Position numbers and translations under genes: made by a program
The notes under the pieces: model-generated
Told to the model about the DNA's origin: nothing
Databases searched by the model: none
The model's input: only the letters and a program-made list of their open reading frames with translations
Assembly: GCA_016181005.1 (NCBI GenBank)
Contig: JACPAE010000001.1
Location: forward strand, 124,001-188,000
Reading direction: 5' to 3'
DNA length: 64,000 bases
Source of the DNA: Candidatus Aenigmatarchaeota archaeon
GTDB taxonomy: Archaea > Aenigmatarchaeota > Aenigmatarchaeia > CG10238-14 > SCSR01
Shown here: one piece after another, positions 43,852 through 51,733 of the stretch
Layout: every line of letters starts with the position of its first letter
Numbering within the stretch: the first letter of the stretch is position 1

Positions 43852-43962
43852 TCAAGAGCAACTTCCTTCTTGGAAGCCACAATTAGGGCATAGGATTAAA
43901 CAGTTTCTTATCTCATTCATGCAGTTGTTGCCACATATCACGCAATGATAGTTCAAGGCCAA
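43852..43962 (-). CDS. Small zinc-binding protein with eight cysteines
   Basis: 36 residues from a TTG start, directly behind a stop and a GAGGTAG sequence. Cysteines: CVICGNNC, CLILCPNC and a final CSC-like end, enough for two metal sites or a compact zinc ribbon. It lies seven bases behind the 37-residue ORF. Very small, but the dense CxxC pattern makes chance unlikely. Confidence 0.5.
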   Translation of the reverse strand: MALNYHCVICGNNCMNEIRNCLILCPNCGFQEGSCS

Positions 43963-43968
43963 CTACCT

Positions 43969-44082
43969 CTATACAGGCACTATACAACCCATCATCTTTC
44001 CTTTGTCCATGTAACTAATTCTTATCTTTCTTCTGCCTCTATCTAGCAGCAATGTCTTCGTTACCGTTGCTATCTCATTCAT
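43969..44082 (-). CDS. Small basic protein, 37 residues
   Basis: MNEIATVTKTLLLDRGRRKIRISYMDKGKMMGCIVPV: see only as a short beta-rich, Arg/Lys-rich protein without a cysteine pair. The ATG has a strong Shine-Dalgarno (AAGGAGGGG), which argues that it is translated. It is between two zinc-ribbon genes on the same strand. Function unknown. Confidence 0.5.
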   Translation of the reverse strand: MNEIATVTKTLLLDRGRRKIRISYMDKGKMMGCIVPV

Positions 44083-44095
44083 TTAATCCCCTCCT

Positions 44096-44284
44096 TTAAA
44101 AGTGCTTGATTACCGCCCTATTGTTATAGTAAGTCGTGCTAAACTCACTCAATTTCCTTTGCTCAGCAGTGATTGCTGGAATCTCAAGGAAACTCCCCCA
44201 ACATCCCCTGCAAAATATTCTCCGCTGAGAGAAGCCGTCTATAAATTTCATCATCCTATGGGACCCGCATCTGAAGCATTTCAC
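44096..44284 (-). CDS. Small zinc-ribbon protein, type 1 paralogue
   Basis: 62 residues from GTG 44284, chosen because MKCFRCGS then aligns with MRCVRCNS of the paralogue at 37583-37762; the longer GTG frame starts at 44323. Cys pairs CFRC and CRGC, then a charged C-terminal helix. GGTGGAATGT precedes the start. It follows the DHH phosphoesterase gene on the same strand. Confidence 0.7.
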   Translation of the reverse strand: MKCFRCGSHRMMKFIDGFSQRRIFCRGCWGSFLEIPAITAEQRKLSEFSTTYYNNRAVIKHF

Positions 44285-44376
44285 ACATTCCACCAAAATA
44301 GAATTCGTCAAACAACTATACACGCCTTTCGGAGGGGGTCATTTCCACATCTTTTCAGAAGAAGCCAATCCAAGCC

Positions 44377-45492
44377 TTATTTCACTTGTTCCAAGCCTTT
44401 TTCCAAGTTTTTTAGCCAAGAATTCGTGTATTTTACCAGGAATCTTGCTCCAGCCGCCTGAATATGCCCTCCTGAATTAGAGCCAGGTATGCCAGCAACC
44501 GACTTTGAAGCCAGTTCGTCCAAGTCCACCTTACTTCCACCACCCCTTCTAAAGCTCGCATCAACATACTTCCCTGATTTCTGGTATATCACAAGAACAT
44601 CATTTTTCATCTTTCTCGACAGGAAAGTAGCCAGCGGCGATTTCATGTTCAGTTTCGACTTTACCTCGTACACAACAATCCCCTTCCTTTGTTTCCTGCT
44701 TTTGTCAAAGTCATTCACAAGCCTATTGAACTCCTTTTCGCTCAGGTTGTGAAATTCCAGCAGCTTCCTGCTTTCGTCAAATCTTCCGTCCAAAATCTCC
44801 TGATAACTTTTTGCTTTTATCAGGGCAGTCAGTGCAAGAACAGTACCGTCGATCCCACCCACAACCCTACCGCTGTCACAAATCTTTGCCAGTTTTCCAA
44901 GCAGGGATTTGTCGAAAAGAATTTCGTCAATATTGCGATTGTTCCCCACAAGTTCGCCATAGTCCCTTTTAACGCCCTCAAACAAGTCATTACAGTTTTT
45001 AAGCCCCATATCGGAAAGAGTTCCAATGCCTGCTATCCATGAAACATCTTTGGCGTCAGAATAGTTTTCGTAAAGCTTGTAGCAAAGGTAAGTAGCAGGG
45101 ATGTACGCATGCTTGTCATAGATTCTCGGATTCACATAAGCAACCTTCACGTAGCCTTTTGGCATATGGTGGTCGATAATCAAAATATCAGAAATTTTTC
45201 TTAGTTCTGCCAAAACCTCCACACCTACGGTTCCTATGTCAACAATGATAACATGGTCAGACTTTGATTTCCTTATTCCCGCCAAAACGCTTTCAGTGAC
45301 TTGGGAGTTAAGTTCGGAAACTATGAGAGTGCTTTCAATGCCATGCAGTTTTTTCAGCAGCTTGTAAATTATGGTAGCTGAGCAGATTGTGTCATTATCA
45401 TGGCCGTAAACAATGGCCACCTTGTCCCTAGGCTTTATCCCGTTTATGAATTGTATCCCGGGCTTTATTGTATCTTCAATCAAGCTTGCCAT
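44377..45492 (-). CDS. DHH family phosphoesterase (archaeal RecJ/GAN-like)
   Basis: 371 residues. Motif I VYGHDNDTICSA, motif II VIVDIGTVG, motif III IIDHHMPKG (DHH) and the DHHA1 substrate domain with GRVVGGIDG and GGHIQAAGARF. The family includes archaeal RecJ-like exonucleases, nano-RNases and GINS-associated nucleases. Motif I reads D-x-D rather than the common DxDG, but the acids are present. Substrate is not fixed by sequence. Confidence 0.85.
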   Translation of the reverse strand: MASLIEDTIKPGIQFINGIKPRDKVAIVYGHDNDTICSATIIYKLLKKLHGIESTLIVSELNSQVTESVLAGIRKSKSDHVIIVDIGTVGVEVLAELRKISDILIIDHHMPKGYVKVAYVNPRIYDKHAYIPATYLCYKLYENYSDAKDVSWIAGIGTLSDMGLKNCNDLFEGVKRDYGELVGNNRNIDEILFDKSLLGKLAKICDSGRVVGGIDGTVLALTALIKAKSYQEILDGRFDESRKLLEFHNLSEKEFNRLVNDFDKSRKQRKGIVVYEVKSKLNMKSPLATFLSRKMKNDVLVIYQKSGKYVDASFRRGGGSKVDLDELASKSVAGIPGSNSGGHIQAAGARFLVKYTNSWLKNLEKGLEQVK

Positions 45493-45528
45493 AAGATTAG
45501 AATTGGATATCGAAGCAATTTAAATTCT

Positions 45529-45825
45529 TTATCCGAACAATGAGCTCAATCCAGCGGAAGCCTGTTCGGCAGCCTTGGCTTCCTCCTCTTCATCCTTCTT
45601 CTCCTCTTTCTTCTCTGCTACGCCAGCAGCCGGCGCGGTTGCAGCAAAAGAAACAGCTTCCTTCAACGCTTCATCAATATTAACCCCTTCCAAACTTACA
45701 ACCAGTGCTTTTATCTTCACATCGTCAACCTGTGCGCCCGCACTCTCCAAAACCTTTTTCACATTACCTTCGTTAATCTCATGCTTGCTCTCATGCAATA
45801 TCAATGCAGCCCTTAACTCCATCAT
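45529..45825 (-). CDS. rpl12: Ribosomal protein P1 (archaeal L12)
   Basis: 98 residues: helical dimer domain LRAALILHESKHEINEGNVKKVLESAGAQVDD, an Ala-rich hinge, an acidic KKEEKKDEEEE stretch and the conserved tail GLSSLFG that recruits translation factors. Last gene of the L1-L10-L12 operon, adjoining L10. Confidence 0.96.
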   Translation of the reverse strand: MMELRAALILHESKHEINEGNVKKVLESAGAQVDDVKIKALVVSLEGVNIDEALKEAVSFAATAPAAGVAEKKEEKKDEEEEAKAAEQASAGLSSLFG

Positions 45826-46569
45826 TCATTTCACCAATTTTCTTTTAAGCGCAATTTCCTGTTGATTTACTTTTGCTATCAAGTATTTAATGTTTTCTTT
45901 TGTTGGATAGCCGATGTTGATGGAGAACATCAAGTCTTCCCTTATTGCCTCTCCGAGTTTCTTTGGATATGTCTCAACCATTTCTAAAACATCCCTAGGA
46001 TACAGCATTCCGTCGTAGAACGAGTCCACCTTCAGCTTGACTTCTGCGGCTTGAATCTTTAATTTTCTCAAAACACCGGCAAGATCCTTGGAAATCACGG
46101 CATCCCTCTTCAAAATAGTGGAAGCTTTTTTCACGGCAATCTTCCCGCCTTCCACGCCAGCTATTATCCCCACTTTCTGCAGCTCGCTGATGGCAGGGCC
46201 CGGCAGCAATTCTGTAGGTCCAGGCTGCACTGCTACATCCGAAAGCGCCACGTCCCCTTCCTTTGCATAGGTTTTGAATCTCATAGAATTGATTTTCTTG
46301 AAAATAGCGAACGGTTCTGAATTGGACAGTATAAGCGCAGGTTGCTTCGGCAGGTGCTCAATCATAGGCTTGAACCTAGACTCTTCCAGAGCCATTTTAA
46401 GCAAAGACTTTTTACTTATCTTGATAACAACCTCATTTCCCAGATTTTTCTTAATTTCCTGCAACTGCTTTGCAGGCATCTTCAGCATATCGACAAGCCC
46501 AATAGTGTTGTACATACCCAAAAGCTGTTTCAACACCCGCAATTCCTTCTCCTTGTTTTCTGCCGGCAT
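45826..46569 (-). CDS. rpl10: Ribosomal protein P0 (L10e)
   Basis: The start ATG 46569 shares one base with the L1 stop (TGATG); the longer frame from 46731 runs inside L1. 247 residues: the rRNA-binding domain with ELRVLKQLLGMYNTIGLVDM and PTELLPGPAISELQKVGI, then the L12-binding helices. The acidic C-terminal tail that most archaeal P0 carry is not present: the protein ends IALKRKLVK. Confidence 0.92.
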   Translation of the reverse strand: MPAENKEKELRVLKQLLGMYNTIGLVDMLKMPAKQLQEIKKNLGNEVVIKISKKSLLKMALEESRFKPMIEHLPKQPALILSNSEPFAIFKKINSMRFKTYAKEGDVALSDVAVQPGPTELLPGPAISELQKVGIIAGVEGGKIAVKKASTILKRDAVISKDLAGVLRKLKIQAAEVKLKVDSFYDGMLYPRDVLEMVETYPKKLGEAIREDLMFSINIGYPTKENIKYLIAKVNQQEIALKRKLVK

Positions 46570-47189
46570 CAGTTCACCTCCACCTTTACAGGTTCGCCCA
46601 TAGTAAACTTTAGCAGTACCTTCCCCATATTCTGCCTGCCTCTTGGCAACTTTGTTTCCAAAAACTTTAGAATTTCCGCGACATTTTCGGCCACCTTGTC
46701 GCCGGCCATATCCTCCTTTCCCACGATGCACTGTACGACAGGAGCCGACTTGACAATTAGCCGGACACTTTTCTTATAATTTGCAACCATCCTTTTGGCA
46801 TCACCCGTGATAACTTTCGGCATCTTGTTCCTAGGAGCAAGCACCTGTCCCATGACTCTTCCTATGAGTGGCATAAGCGAAGCCTCTGAAAGAAAGAAAT
46901 CAGTCCTGTTGCCAAGCTTTTTCGCACTTCTCTTGTTCGCAGCAACCTTCTGCAAGTCGTCGCTGTTGAAAACCTGGCAATCCAATCCTGTCAAATTGTC
47001 GGAAAAAACAACAACCTCAGCATCCTTGCCCCTCCCGTGCGGCAAAATAAAATCCTCGGCAAACTTGCTCTCAGGCCTTTTAAGGTCGAGACCCTTCAAA
47101 GCTACAATAAGGTCGACACTCTGCACAAAACCCTTTTTTCCCTGCGAGTTCCGCAGTGTCTGCAACGCCTTTAATATCTCATCTCTCAT
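46569..47189 (-). CDS. rpl1: Ribosomal protein L1
   Basis: 206 residues beginning MRDEILKALQTLR, with FAEDFILPHGRGK and the LAPRNKMPKVI L1 signature (about residue 117). It forms the stalk that guides E-site tRNA. GGAGGG lies before the ATG. Upstream, CTGCCTAGGCAG (47200-47211) is a perfect 12-base palindrome that could take part in leader regulation, unproven. Confidence 0.95.
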   Translation of the reverse strand: MRDEILKALQTLRNSQGKKGFVQSVDLIVALKGLDLKRPESKFAEDFILPHGRGKDAEVVVFSDNLTGLDCQVFNSDDLQKVAANKRSAKKLGNRTDFFLSEASLMPLIGRVMGQVLAPRNKMPKVITGDAKRMVANYKKSVRLIVKSAPVVQCIVGKEDMAGDKVAENVAEILKFLETKLPRGRQNMGKVLLKFTMGEPVKVEVN

Positions 47190-47219
47190 GGTAACCCTCC
47201 TGCCTAGGCAGTCCAGCGG

Positions 47220-47262
47220 GCCGAATAGATTTTATAAGGTTTAAATTTAAATAGATTTAACT
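47220..47262. promoter_or_regulatory. Divergent promoter of the L1 and S13 operons
   Basis: The AT-rich stretch between the two ribosomal operons contains TTTATAAGG/CCTTATAAAA and TTTAAATTTAAATAG, which serve as TATA-like elements on both strands at suitable distances from ATG 47189 and ATG 47275. Confidence 0.55.
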
Positions 47263-47274
47263 TTTAGTGTTAGC

Positions 47275-47880
47275 ATGGGTTCCAAAAAAACGAGCGTAAA
47301 GGATCCTGAAAAGGAGAAGCAGAAAAAGGAAAAGGAGGATAAGAAGAGGCCTGAGAGCAGGCCGGCCGGCCCCAGGCAGGTCATACGCGTGGCAGGCACC
47401 GACCTTGACGGCGACAAATCTGTTGTCAGAGCTATAAGGAAGATAAAGGGAGTCGGCTACAATCTAAGCAACAGCATCTGCCTTGTGTCCGGAATAAATC
47501 CTTATGCAAAGCTTTCATCACTTGGGGAGCAGGATATAAAGCAAATAGAGGGCGTTATCAAAAACCCCATTGGAGCAGGAGTCCCAAAATTCCTTGCCAA
47601 CAGGCAGAGGGATATGGCGACCGGGAACGACGTCCACTTGACAAGCTCTGACTTGGATGTCGCCAAAAAATTCGACGTGCAGAGGTATGTCAACTTGAAA
47701 ACCTATCGCGGCTGGAGGCACATGTTCGGCCAGCCTGTAAGGGGCCAGAGGACGAGAAGCACTTTCAGGCAGAAAGGAAAGGTGGTGGGAGTGATTAGGA
47801 AGCAGGCTTTACAGAAGGCTGGGGCTGCGCCAGCGGCAGCTGCGCCGGCATCGCCAGCGAAAGCGCCTGAAAACAAGTGA
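47275..47880 (+). CDS. rps13: Ribosomal protein S13
   Basis: 201 residues. A charged N-terminal extension (about 33 residues) precedes IRVAGTDLDGDKSVVRAIRKIKGVGYNLS; TYRGWRHMFGQPVRGQRTRS is the S13 signature. The Ala/Pro-rich C-terminal tail is unusual in length. First gene of S13-S4-S11-RpoD, the conserved archaeal order. Confidence 0.96.
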   Translation: MGSKKTSVKDPEKEKQKKEKEDKKRPESRPAGPRQVIRVAGTDLDGDKSVVRAIRKIKGVGYNLSNSICLVSGINPYAKLSSLGEQDIKQIEGVIKNPIGAGVPKFLANRQRDMATGNDVHLTSSDLDVAKKFDVQRYVNLKTYRGWRHMFGQPVRGQRTRSTFRQKGKVVGVIRKQALQKAGAAPAAAAPASPAKAPENK

Positions 47881-47881
47881 T

Positions 47882-48382
47882 ATGATGAAAAGGCAGAGAA
47901 AACTCTATCACACGCCGAAAAGGCCTTGGGACAAGGAAAGAATAGAAAGCGAAAGGGAAGTAATGAAAAGCTTCGGGCTGAAAACCAAGCGGGAGATATG
48001 GAGAACTGCATCTTTATTGAGAAAATACAGGAAGCTCGCACGTGAGCTTGCCGCAAGGAGAAACATGGACAAGGAAATGATAATTATAGAAAAGCTGGCA
48101 AAGCTCGGCATCCTAAAGAAGAATGCAACCTTGGACGACGTGCTCGGCCTTACGCTCGAGGACTTTCTCAACAGAAGGCTGGAGACGGTCGTGTACAAGC
48201 GCAAGCTGGCAAACACGCCAAAGCAGGCAAGGCAATTCATCGTACATGGAAAGGTTTTGATAAACGACAGGAAGGTCAGATTCCCGAGCTATATAGTTCC
48301 TGTTGGCGAGGAAGAGAAGATTATGGTTAAGATGAACGTGGCAGTAAAGCAGGGCGAGGCAAATGGAAAGGCAGCCGAGTAG
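47882..48382 (+). CDS. rps4: Ribosomal protein S4
   Basis: 166 residues: [18 protein letters not shown] at the N-terminus and the S4 RNA-binding domain [23 protein letters not shown] ... [24 protein letters not shown]. It overlaps the S11 start by 20 bases. Confidence 0.96.
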   Translation: MMKRQRKLYHTPKRPWDKERIESEREVMKSFGLKTKREIWRTASLLRKYRKLARELAARRNMDKEMIIIEKLAKLGILKKNATLDDVLGLTLEDFLNRRLETVVYKRKLANTPKQARQFIVHGKVLINDRKVRFPSYIVPVGEEEKIMVKMNVAVKQGEANGKAAE

Positions 48383-48790
48383 AGAGGAAAAGTGGGGAGT
48401 AGCCCACGTCTACAGCACCGACAATACCACAATAGTCCATATAACAGACATCACAGGCAGCGAGACGATATCTCGTATCTCTTCCGGGATGATGACGGAC
48501 AAGGATAGGGAAGGCGGAATGCCGTTCCCTGCAATGCTTGCTGCAAGAAAGGCTGCGGAATTAGCGGTCGAGCACGGACTCACTGGAATCCACATAAGAG
48601 TGAGGGCAAGAGGATCCCAATATTCAAAATCAGAGGATCCCAATATTCAAAATCCCCTGGAAAGGGCGCACAGCCTGCCATCAGGGCATTGGCGAGGGCC
48701 GGGCTGAGAATCGGAACCATAGAAGATGTTACTCCTATCACACATGGGCACTTGCGCAAAAAGGGCGGACGTTTGGGTCGCCGTGTCTAA
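48363..48790 (+). pseudogene. rps11: Ribosomal protein S11, frame broken by a 23-bp tandem duplication
   Basis: The first frame (48363-48707) reads a normal S11 up to [14 protein letters not shown], then turns to unrelated residues. The proper C-terminus, [19 protein letters not shown] and the end RRV-stop at 48790, continues in another frame. The shift comes from a repeated 23-bp unit (48610-48632 and 48633-48655). Removing one copy restores a full protein of about 134 residues. Since S11 is essential, an assembly or sequencing error is likely, or another copy exists. Confidence 0.9.
48610..48655. repeat. 23-bp tandem duplication inside rps11
   Basis: Two adjacent copies of a unit starting GAGGATCCCAATATTC, 22 of 23 bases identical (last base a versus c). 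The length is not a multiple of three, so it shifts the frame of rps11. Confidence 0.95.
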
Positions 48791-48972
48791 GTAAAGCAAA
48801 TGCTTGGTGTGCCGCTGGCAAAGGAAGATATTCAACCTTTTTCAGTCGGTAAAAAGGCAATATAGGCCTATTCTATATGGAAATCTCTGGTATAAACGGA
48901 AAAAGACTTTTGACCAAAAGCAAACTTTTAAATGGTACCATTCCCACTTTCTTTTTAACGAAACGTGGTCTA

Positions 48973-49188
48973 ATGGAACTAAGAGCAACTTTAGGCAAAC
49001 TAGGATTGCTTGGCAGTTTTGCGATTGCCATAATAGGCGAGGTGCTAGGCGCTGACGCCATGAAATTCGCATCCTTGCTGATCGGCGGAACTTCCCTAGT
49101 GATTCTTCTGAATTATGCTGAAGGAAAGAGCAGGGCGATAGGCGACGACGTTTCTCGCTACCTCAAGTTTCTCAAGTGGCCGAAATAA
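48973..49188 (+). CDS. Small two-helix membrane protein
   Basis: 71 residues from ATG 48973, with two hydrophobic stretches (LGLLGSFAIAIIGEVLG and FASLLIGGTSLVILLNY) and a charged tail ending LKWPK. A TATA-like TTTTAAATGG lies about 40 bases before this ATG, within the longer frame from 48877, which supports the short start. It overlaps the RNA polymerase D reading frame region. No family is recognised. Confidence 0.55.
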   Translation: MELRATLGKLGLLGSFAIAIIGEVLGADAMKFASLLIGGTSLVILLNYAEGKSRAIGDDVSRYLKFLKWPK

Positions 49189-49238
49189 AGTTTAAATTGT
49201 TTCAAAACCCAAATCTACTACTGTTAATTCGTGGTTTG

Positions 49239-49928
49239 ATGAAAGTGCAGCTTGTGGGAAAGACAGATTACGAGATGAAGTTCATTCTTGAGGATGTGCA
49301 GTTTCCCTTCGCCAATGAGCTCAGAAGGATAATGATGACCGAGATTCCGACCATGGCAATAGAATATGTGGATTTTGTGAAGAACGACTCGGCGCTGAAC
49401 GACGAGATTATCGCCAATAGGCTCGGTCAGATGCCGCTCAAGTTCGACAAGAGGGGATACAATGTCACAAAGGAGTGCAAGTGCGACGGCAAGGGGTGCA
49501 GCCTGTGCCAGGTGAAGATGGTGCTGAAGAAGAAGGGACCAGGCGTCGAGCTTTTTGAGGGCCAGGAGATAGAGCTTGAGGCTGTTGCCACGCTTGGGTT
49601 TGGCAAGGAGCATTTAAAGTGGCAGGGAGCTGTTGTCGGCTATTCGAACTTGTTCGAGGCAAAATCAAAGGCAGGCCAGATGAAACTTTGCAGGAACCAT
49701 CTGAGCCATGTGAAGGATGTGAGGGGAATAGAAGTTCAGCCTGTTGAGTGTGCTTTGTGCAAATCCATAAATGAAGACGGCGATGAGTTCAAGCCAGTGA
49801 ACGAAAGTTTTCTTTTCTCTGTCGAGACTGCTTCCGGATTGAATGCAGACGAGATAGTTGCTGATTCTGCCAAGATTCTTGAAGAGAAGATGAAAGAATT
49901 CGACAAGGCATTGAAGAAGCTCAAATAA
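49239..49928 (+). CDS. rpoD: DNA-directed RNA polymerase subunit D
   Basis: 229 residues from ATG 49239 (MKVQLVGKTDYEMKF is the usual N-terminus; the longer frame from 49176 overlaps the preceding gene). Dimerisation motif FPFANELRRIMMTEIPTMAIE, Rpb3-like zinc motif CKCDGKGCSLC (about 86-96), a second Cys group (CRNH ... CALC) in the insert and the C-terminal dimer helix. It pairs with subunit L in enzyme assembly. Confidence 0.96.
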   Translation: MKVQLVGKTDYEMKFILEDVQFPFANELRRIMMTEIPTMAIEYVDFVKNDSALNDEIIANRLGQMPLKFDKRGYNVTKECKCDGKGCSLCQVKMVLKKKGPGVELFEGQEIELEAVATLGFGKEHLKWQGAVVGYSNLFEAKSKAGQMKLCRNHLSHVKDVRGIEVQPVECALCKSINEDGDEFKPVNESFLFSVETASGLNADEIVADSAKILEEKMKEFDKALKKLK

Positions 49929-49953
49929 GTATTTCTACCTACAACTTTATTAC

Positions 49954-50105
49954 GCAGGGGTCGCCTAGTCTGGTCAATGGCGCGAGAGGGGTATAGGTTA
50001 CTTTCCCTCAGCGATGCTTAAGCATCAGACTGAATTAAGCCCTGATAAAAGATGAAGAAACCTCGTGAGTTAGTCTCTTCGCGAGTTCAAATCTCGCCCC
50101 CTGCA
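49954..50105 (+). tRNA. tRNA-Leu(TAA) with two introns and a 7-nt central exon
   Basis: Acceptor GCAGGGG/CCCCTGC with discriminator A, D-arm GCCTAGTCTGGTCAATGGC, class II variable arm and T-arm GCGAG-TTCAAAT-CTCGC define tRNA-Leu, but the gene is 152 nt. Excising 49987-50015 (29 nt) and 50023-50059 (37 nt) gives an 86-nt tRNA with anticodon arm CGAGG-CTTAAGA-CCTCG; anticodon TAA at 50019-50021. Both introns fit bulge-helix-bulge geometry with cuts after the second bulge base: intron 2 has inner stem CATC/GATG, intron 1 has GGGG pairing with the CCCTC strand. The middle exon is GCTTAAG. Confidence 0.82.
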
Positions 50106-50168
50106 CTTTAAGGAAATGAACCCTAGTTAATTTTATATACAGCGTTTAATAATTTGTTTTGTAGTTAA

Positions 50169-50957
50169 GTGATAAATAAAGAAAACTTATTCCAAACATT
50201 TAGAAGTAGAGAAAGTGCGGAAAGATGTAGTGATATCTGTAGAACACGAGAGTGGTTTTCAAATGAAAAACCTGAAATATTCGCCTTTTTAGTCGCGAAG
50301 ATTATGGGAGATGGTAATTTAGATGAAAATTTCACAAGTAGATTTATTTCTAAAAATAAGAAGGATCTAGAAGCTTTGGAAAAGTTATTAAATGAAGAAT
50401 TATTTATTCCTGTTCAAAAAATGAAAATAAGAAGCAAAATAGCATTTGGTAGATCGTTCGTCTTACAGGTTAATGACTCAACTTTTGGGAGAGTATTGAA
50501 AATCCTAGGAGCGCCACAAGGTAGAAAAACAAACGTGTCTTTTAATATTCCAAATTGGATAAATTCAGAATTAACTAAAAAGACATTTTTGCAAGGCATA
50601 TTAGAAGATGAATTAGCTGGTTTCAGAATAAATCGTGGTTTTCCTAATGCACCCAATTTCAAAATGGCTAAAAATCCACTACTTAAACAAGATTTGTTAG
50701 ACTTTATAAATGGCGTGAAGAATCTGATTGAAGAATTTGATGTTAAATGTAGCAAAGTTATAGATGGTGGAATGACAAAGTCTGGAAATGTAGAATCGTT
50801 GTTTTGGATACAAAGTAATGCACAAAATATTATTTCATTCTCTGAAAATATTGGTTTTAGATTTAATGCTGAAAAAACCGAAAAAATGAATAAAGTAGTC
50901 ATAATAGCTCGTGAAATCTTAGATAGAAAATTTGATAGCCTCAAAAGAGGCATCTGA
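50169..50957 (+). CDS. LAGLIDADG-type homing endonuclease, stand-alone
   Basis: 262 residues from a GTG. Two degenerate LAGLIDADG helices: FLVAKIMGDGNL (about residue 41-52) and FLQGILEDELAG (about 140-151), each followed by the beta-rich DNA-binding unit; ends with a helical region. Homing endonucleases cut long target sites to spread their gene. It is free-standing, AT-rich relative to the flanking ribosomal genes, and begins 63 bases after tRNA-Leu. Could also be a domesticated regulator. Confidence 0.72.
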   Translation: MINKENLFQTFRSRESAERCSDICRTREWFSNEKPEIFAFLVAKIMGDGNLDENFTSRFISKNKKDLEALEKLLNEELFIPVQKMKIRSKIAFGRSFVLQVNDSTFGRVLKILGAPQGRKTNVSFNIPNWINSELTKKTFLQGILEDELAGFRINRGFPNAPNFKMAKNPLLKQDLLDFINGVKNLIEEFDVKCSKVIDGGMTKSGNVESLFWIQSNAQNIISFSENIGFRFNAEKTEKMNKVVIIAREILDRKFDSLKRGI

Positions 50958-51036
50958 AAATCCCACCCCCGCATTCTATTTATCAACCTTTTTAGCAAGC
51001 TACAATATTTAAAAATGTTGCCATCTACATAGTAGT

Positions 51037-51306
51037 ATGCCTGAAAAATTATTATATCGTCAGATAGTTACAGATAGGAAAACAGGACAACGCACAACAG
51101 CATATGTAATCGAGCATTATAGAATCGGTTTTCTTGGGTGGTTTCAAGATCTTTTTTCGGAGGGAGCCGCAGAAAACTATGAATTTAGGGTTAAAGCAGA
51201 AAACGGTAGGATTATTAACGTGGGAAAATATGATACCTTAAAGGAAGCTAGAAACAGGTTCGATACATACGTAATAGATGTTGAAGTAAACCCCCCGAAA
51301 GTATAA
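51037..51306 (+). CDS. Conserved-looking small protein of unknown function
   Basis: 89 residues, soluble, with a YRQIVTDRKTGQRTTAYVIEHYRIGFLGW beta-rich first half and a basic/acidic second half. No motif of a known family is seen. ATG 51037 follows a TATA-like AATATTTAAAAAT about 27 bases upstream, so it is probably transcribed. Confidence 0.5.
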   Translation: MPEKLLYRQIVTDRKTGQRTTAYVIEHYRIGFLGWFQDLFSEGAAENYEFRVKAENGRIINVGKYDTLKEARNRFDTYVIDVEVNPPKV

Positions 51307-51317
51307 ATGAATCTGCT

Positions 51318-51659
51318 TCAAAACTTCATCAAGCTGTCAACCAGCTTCTGAGTAGCATCTTCACCGGTTTCATCCTCAGGCTTTATAACATCCTTAACCA
51401 ATTTCTCTATTGTCTTCCTCTTCTCCTCGTCACCAATCTCAACAATTGCCCTAAACGGTTCCTCTAGATTCCCAAGCAACTCGTTAGTCTTGTCCAACCT
51501 CTTCTGCATCTCAATCAAAGCAGTCCACAACTGTGCATTCCTAGCATCACCAGAATTCTCATAAGCGTACCGATACTTTTTCACAGAATTTAGCAATGAA
51601 AGCAAAATTTGCCTGTCTTCATCACCCAAATCATTTTTCCAATCTTCCTTGTTTGCCAT
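51318..51659 (-). CDS. Helical protein of unknown function
   Basis: 113 residues, mostly helix with charged heptads: ILLSLLNSVKKYRYAYENSG and MQKRLDKTNELLGNL suggest a helical hairpin or coiled coil; the C-terminus is acidic. No family is recognised. Convergent with the 89-residue gene and divergent from the FKBP gene. Confidence 0.55.
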   Translation of the reverse strand: MANKEDWKNDLGDEDRQILLSLLNSVKKYRYAYENSGDARNAQLWTALIEMQKRLDKTNELLGNLEEPFRAIVEIGDEEKRKTIEKLVKDVIKPEDETGEDATQKLVDSLMKF

Positions 51660-51733
51660 AAACTGAAATCGTTCTTCAAAAATAAATCGTTGTGAAGCAA
51701 ACCCTTTTAAACTTTATGGGGCAAGTTGGTAAA

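Noticed and set aside
43969-44082. 37-residue ORF as a zinc protein
   Set aside because: It has only one cysteine; kept as a small basic protein because of its strong Shine-Dalgarno sequence.
46570-46731. Longer L10 with a basic N-terminal extension
   Set aside because: The segment lies inside the L1 coding region in another frame; the TGATG junction gives the real start.
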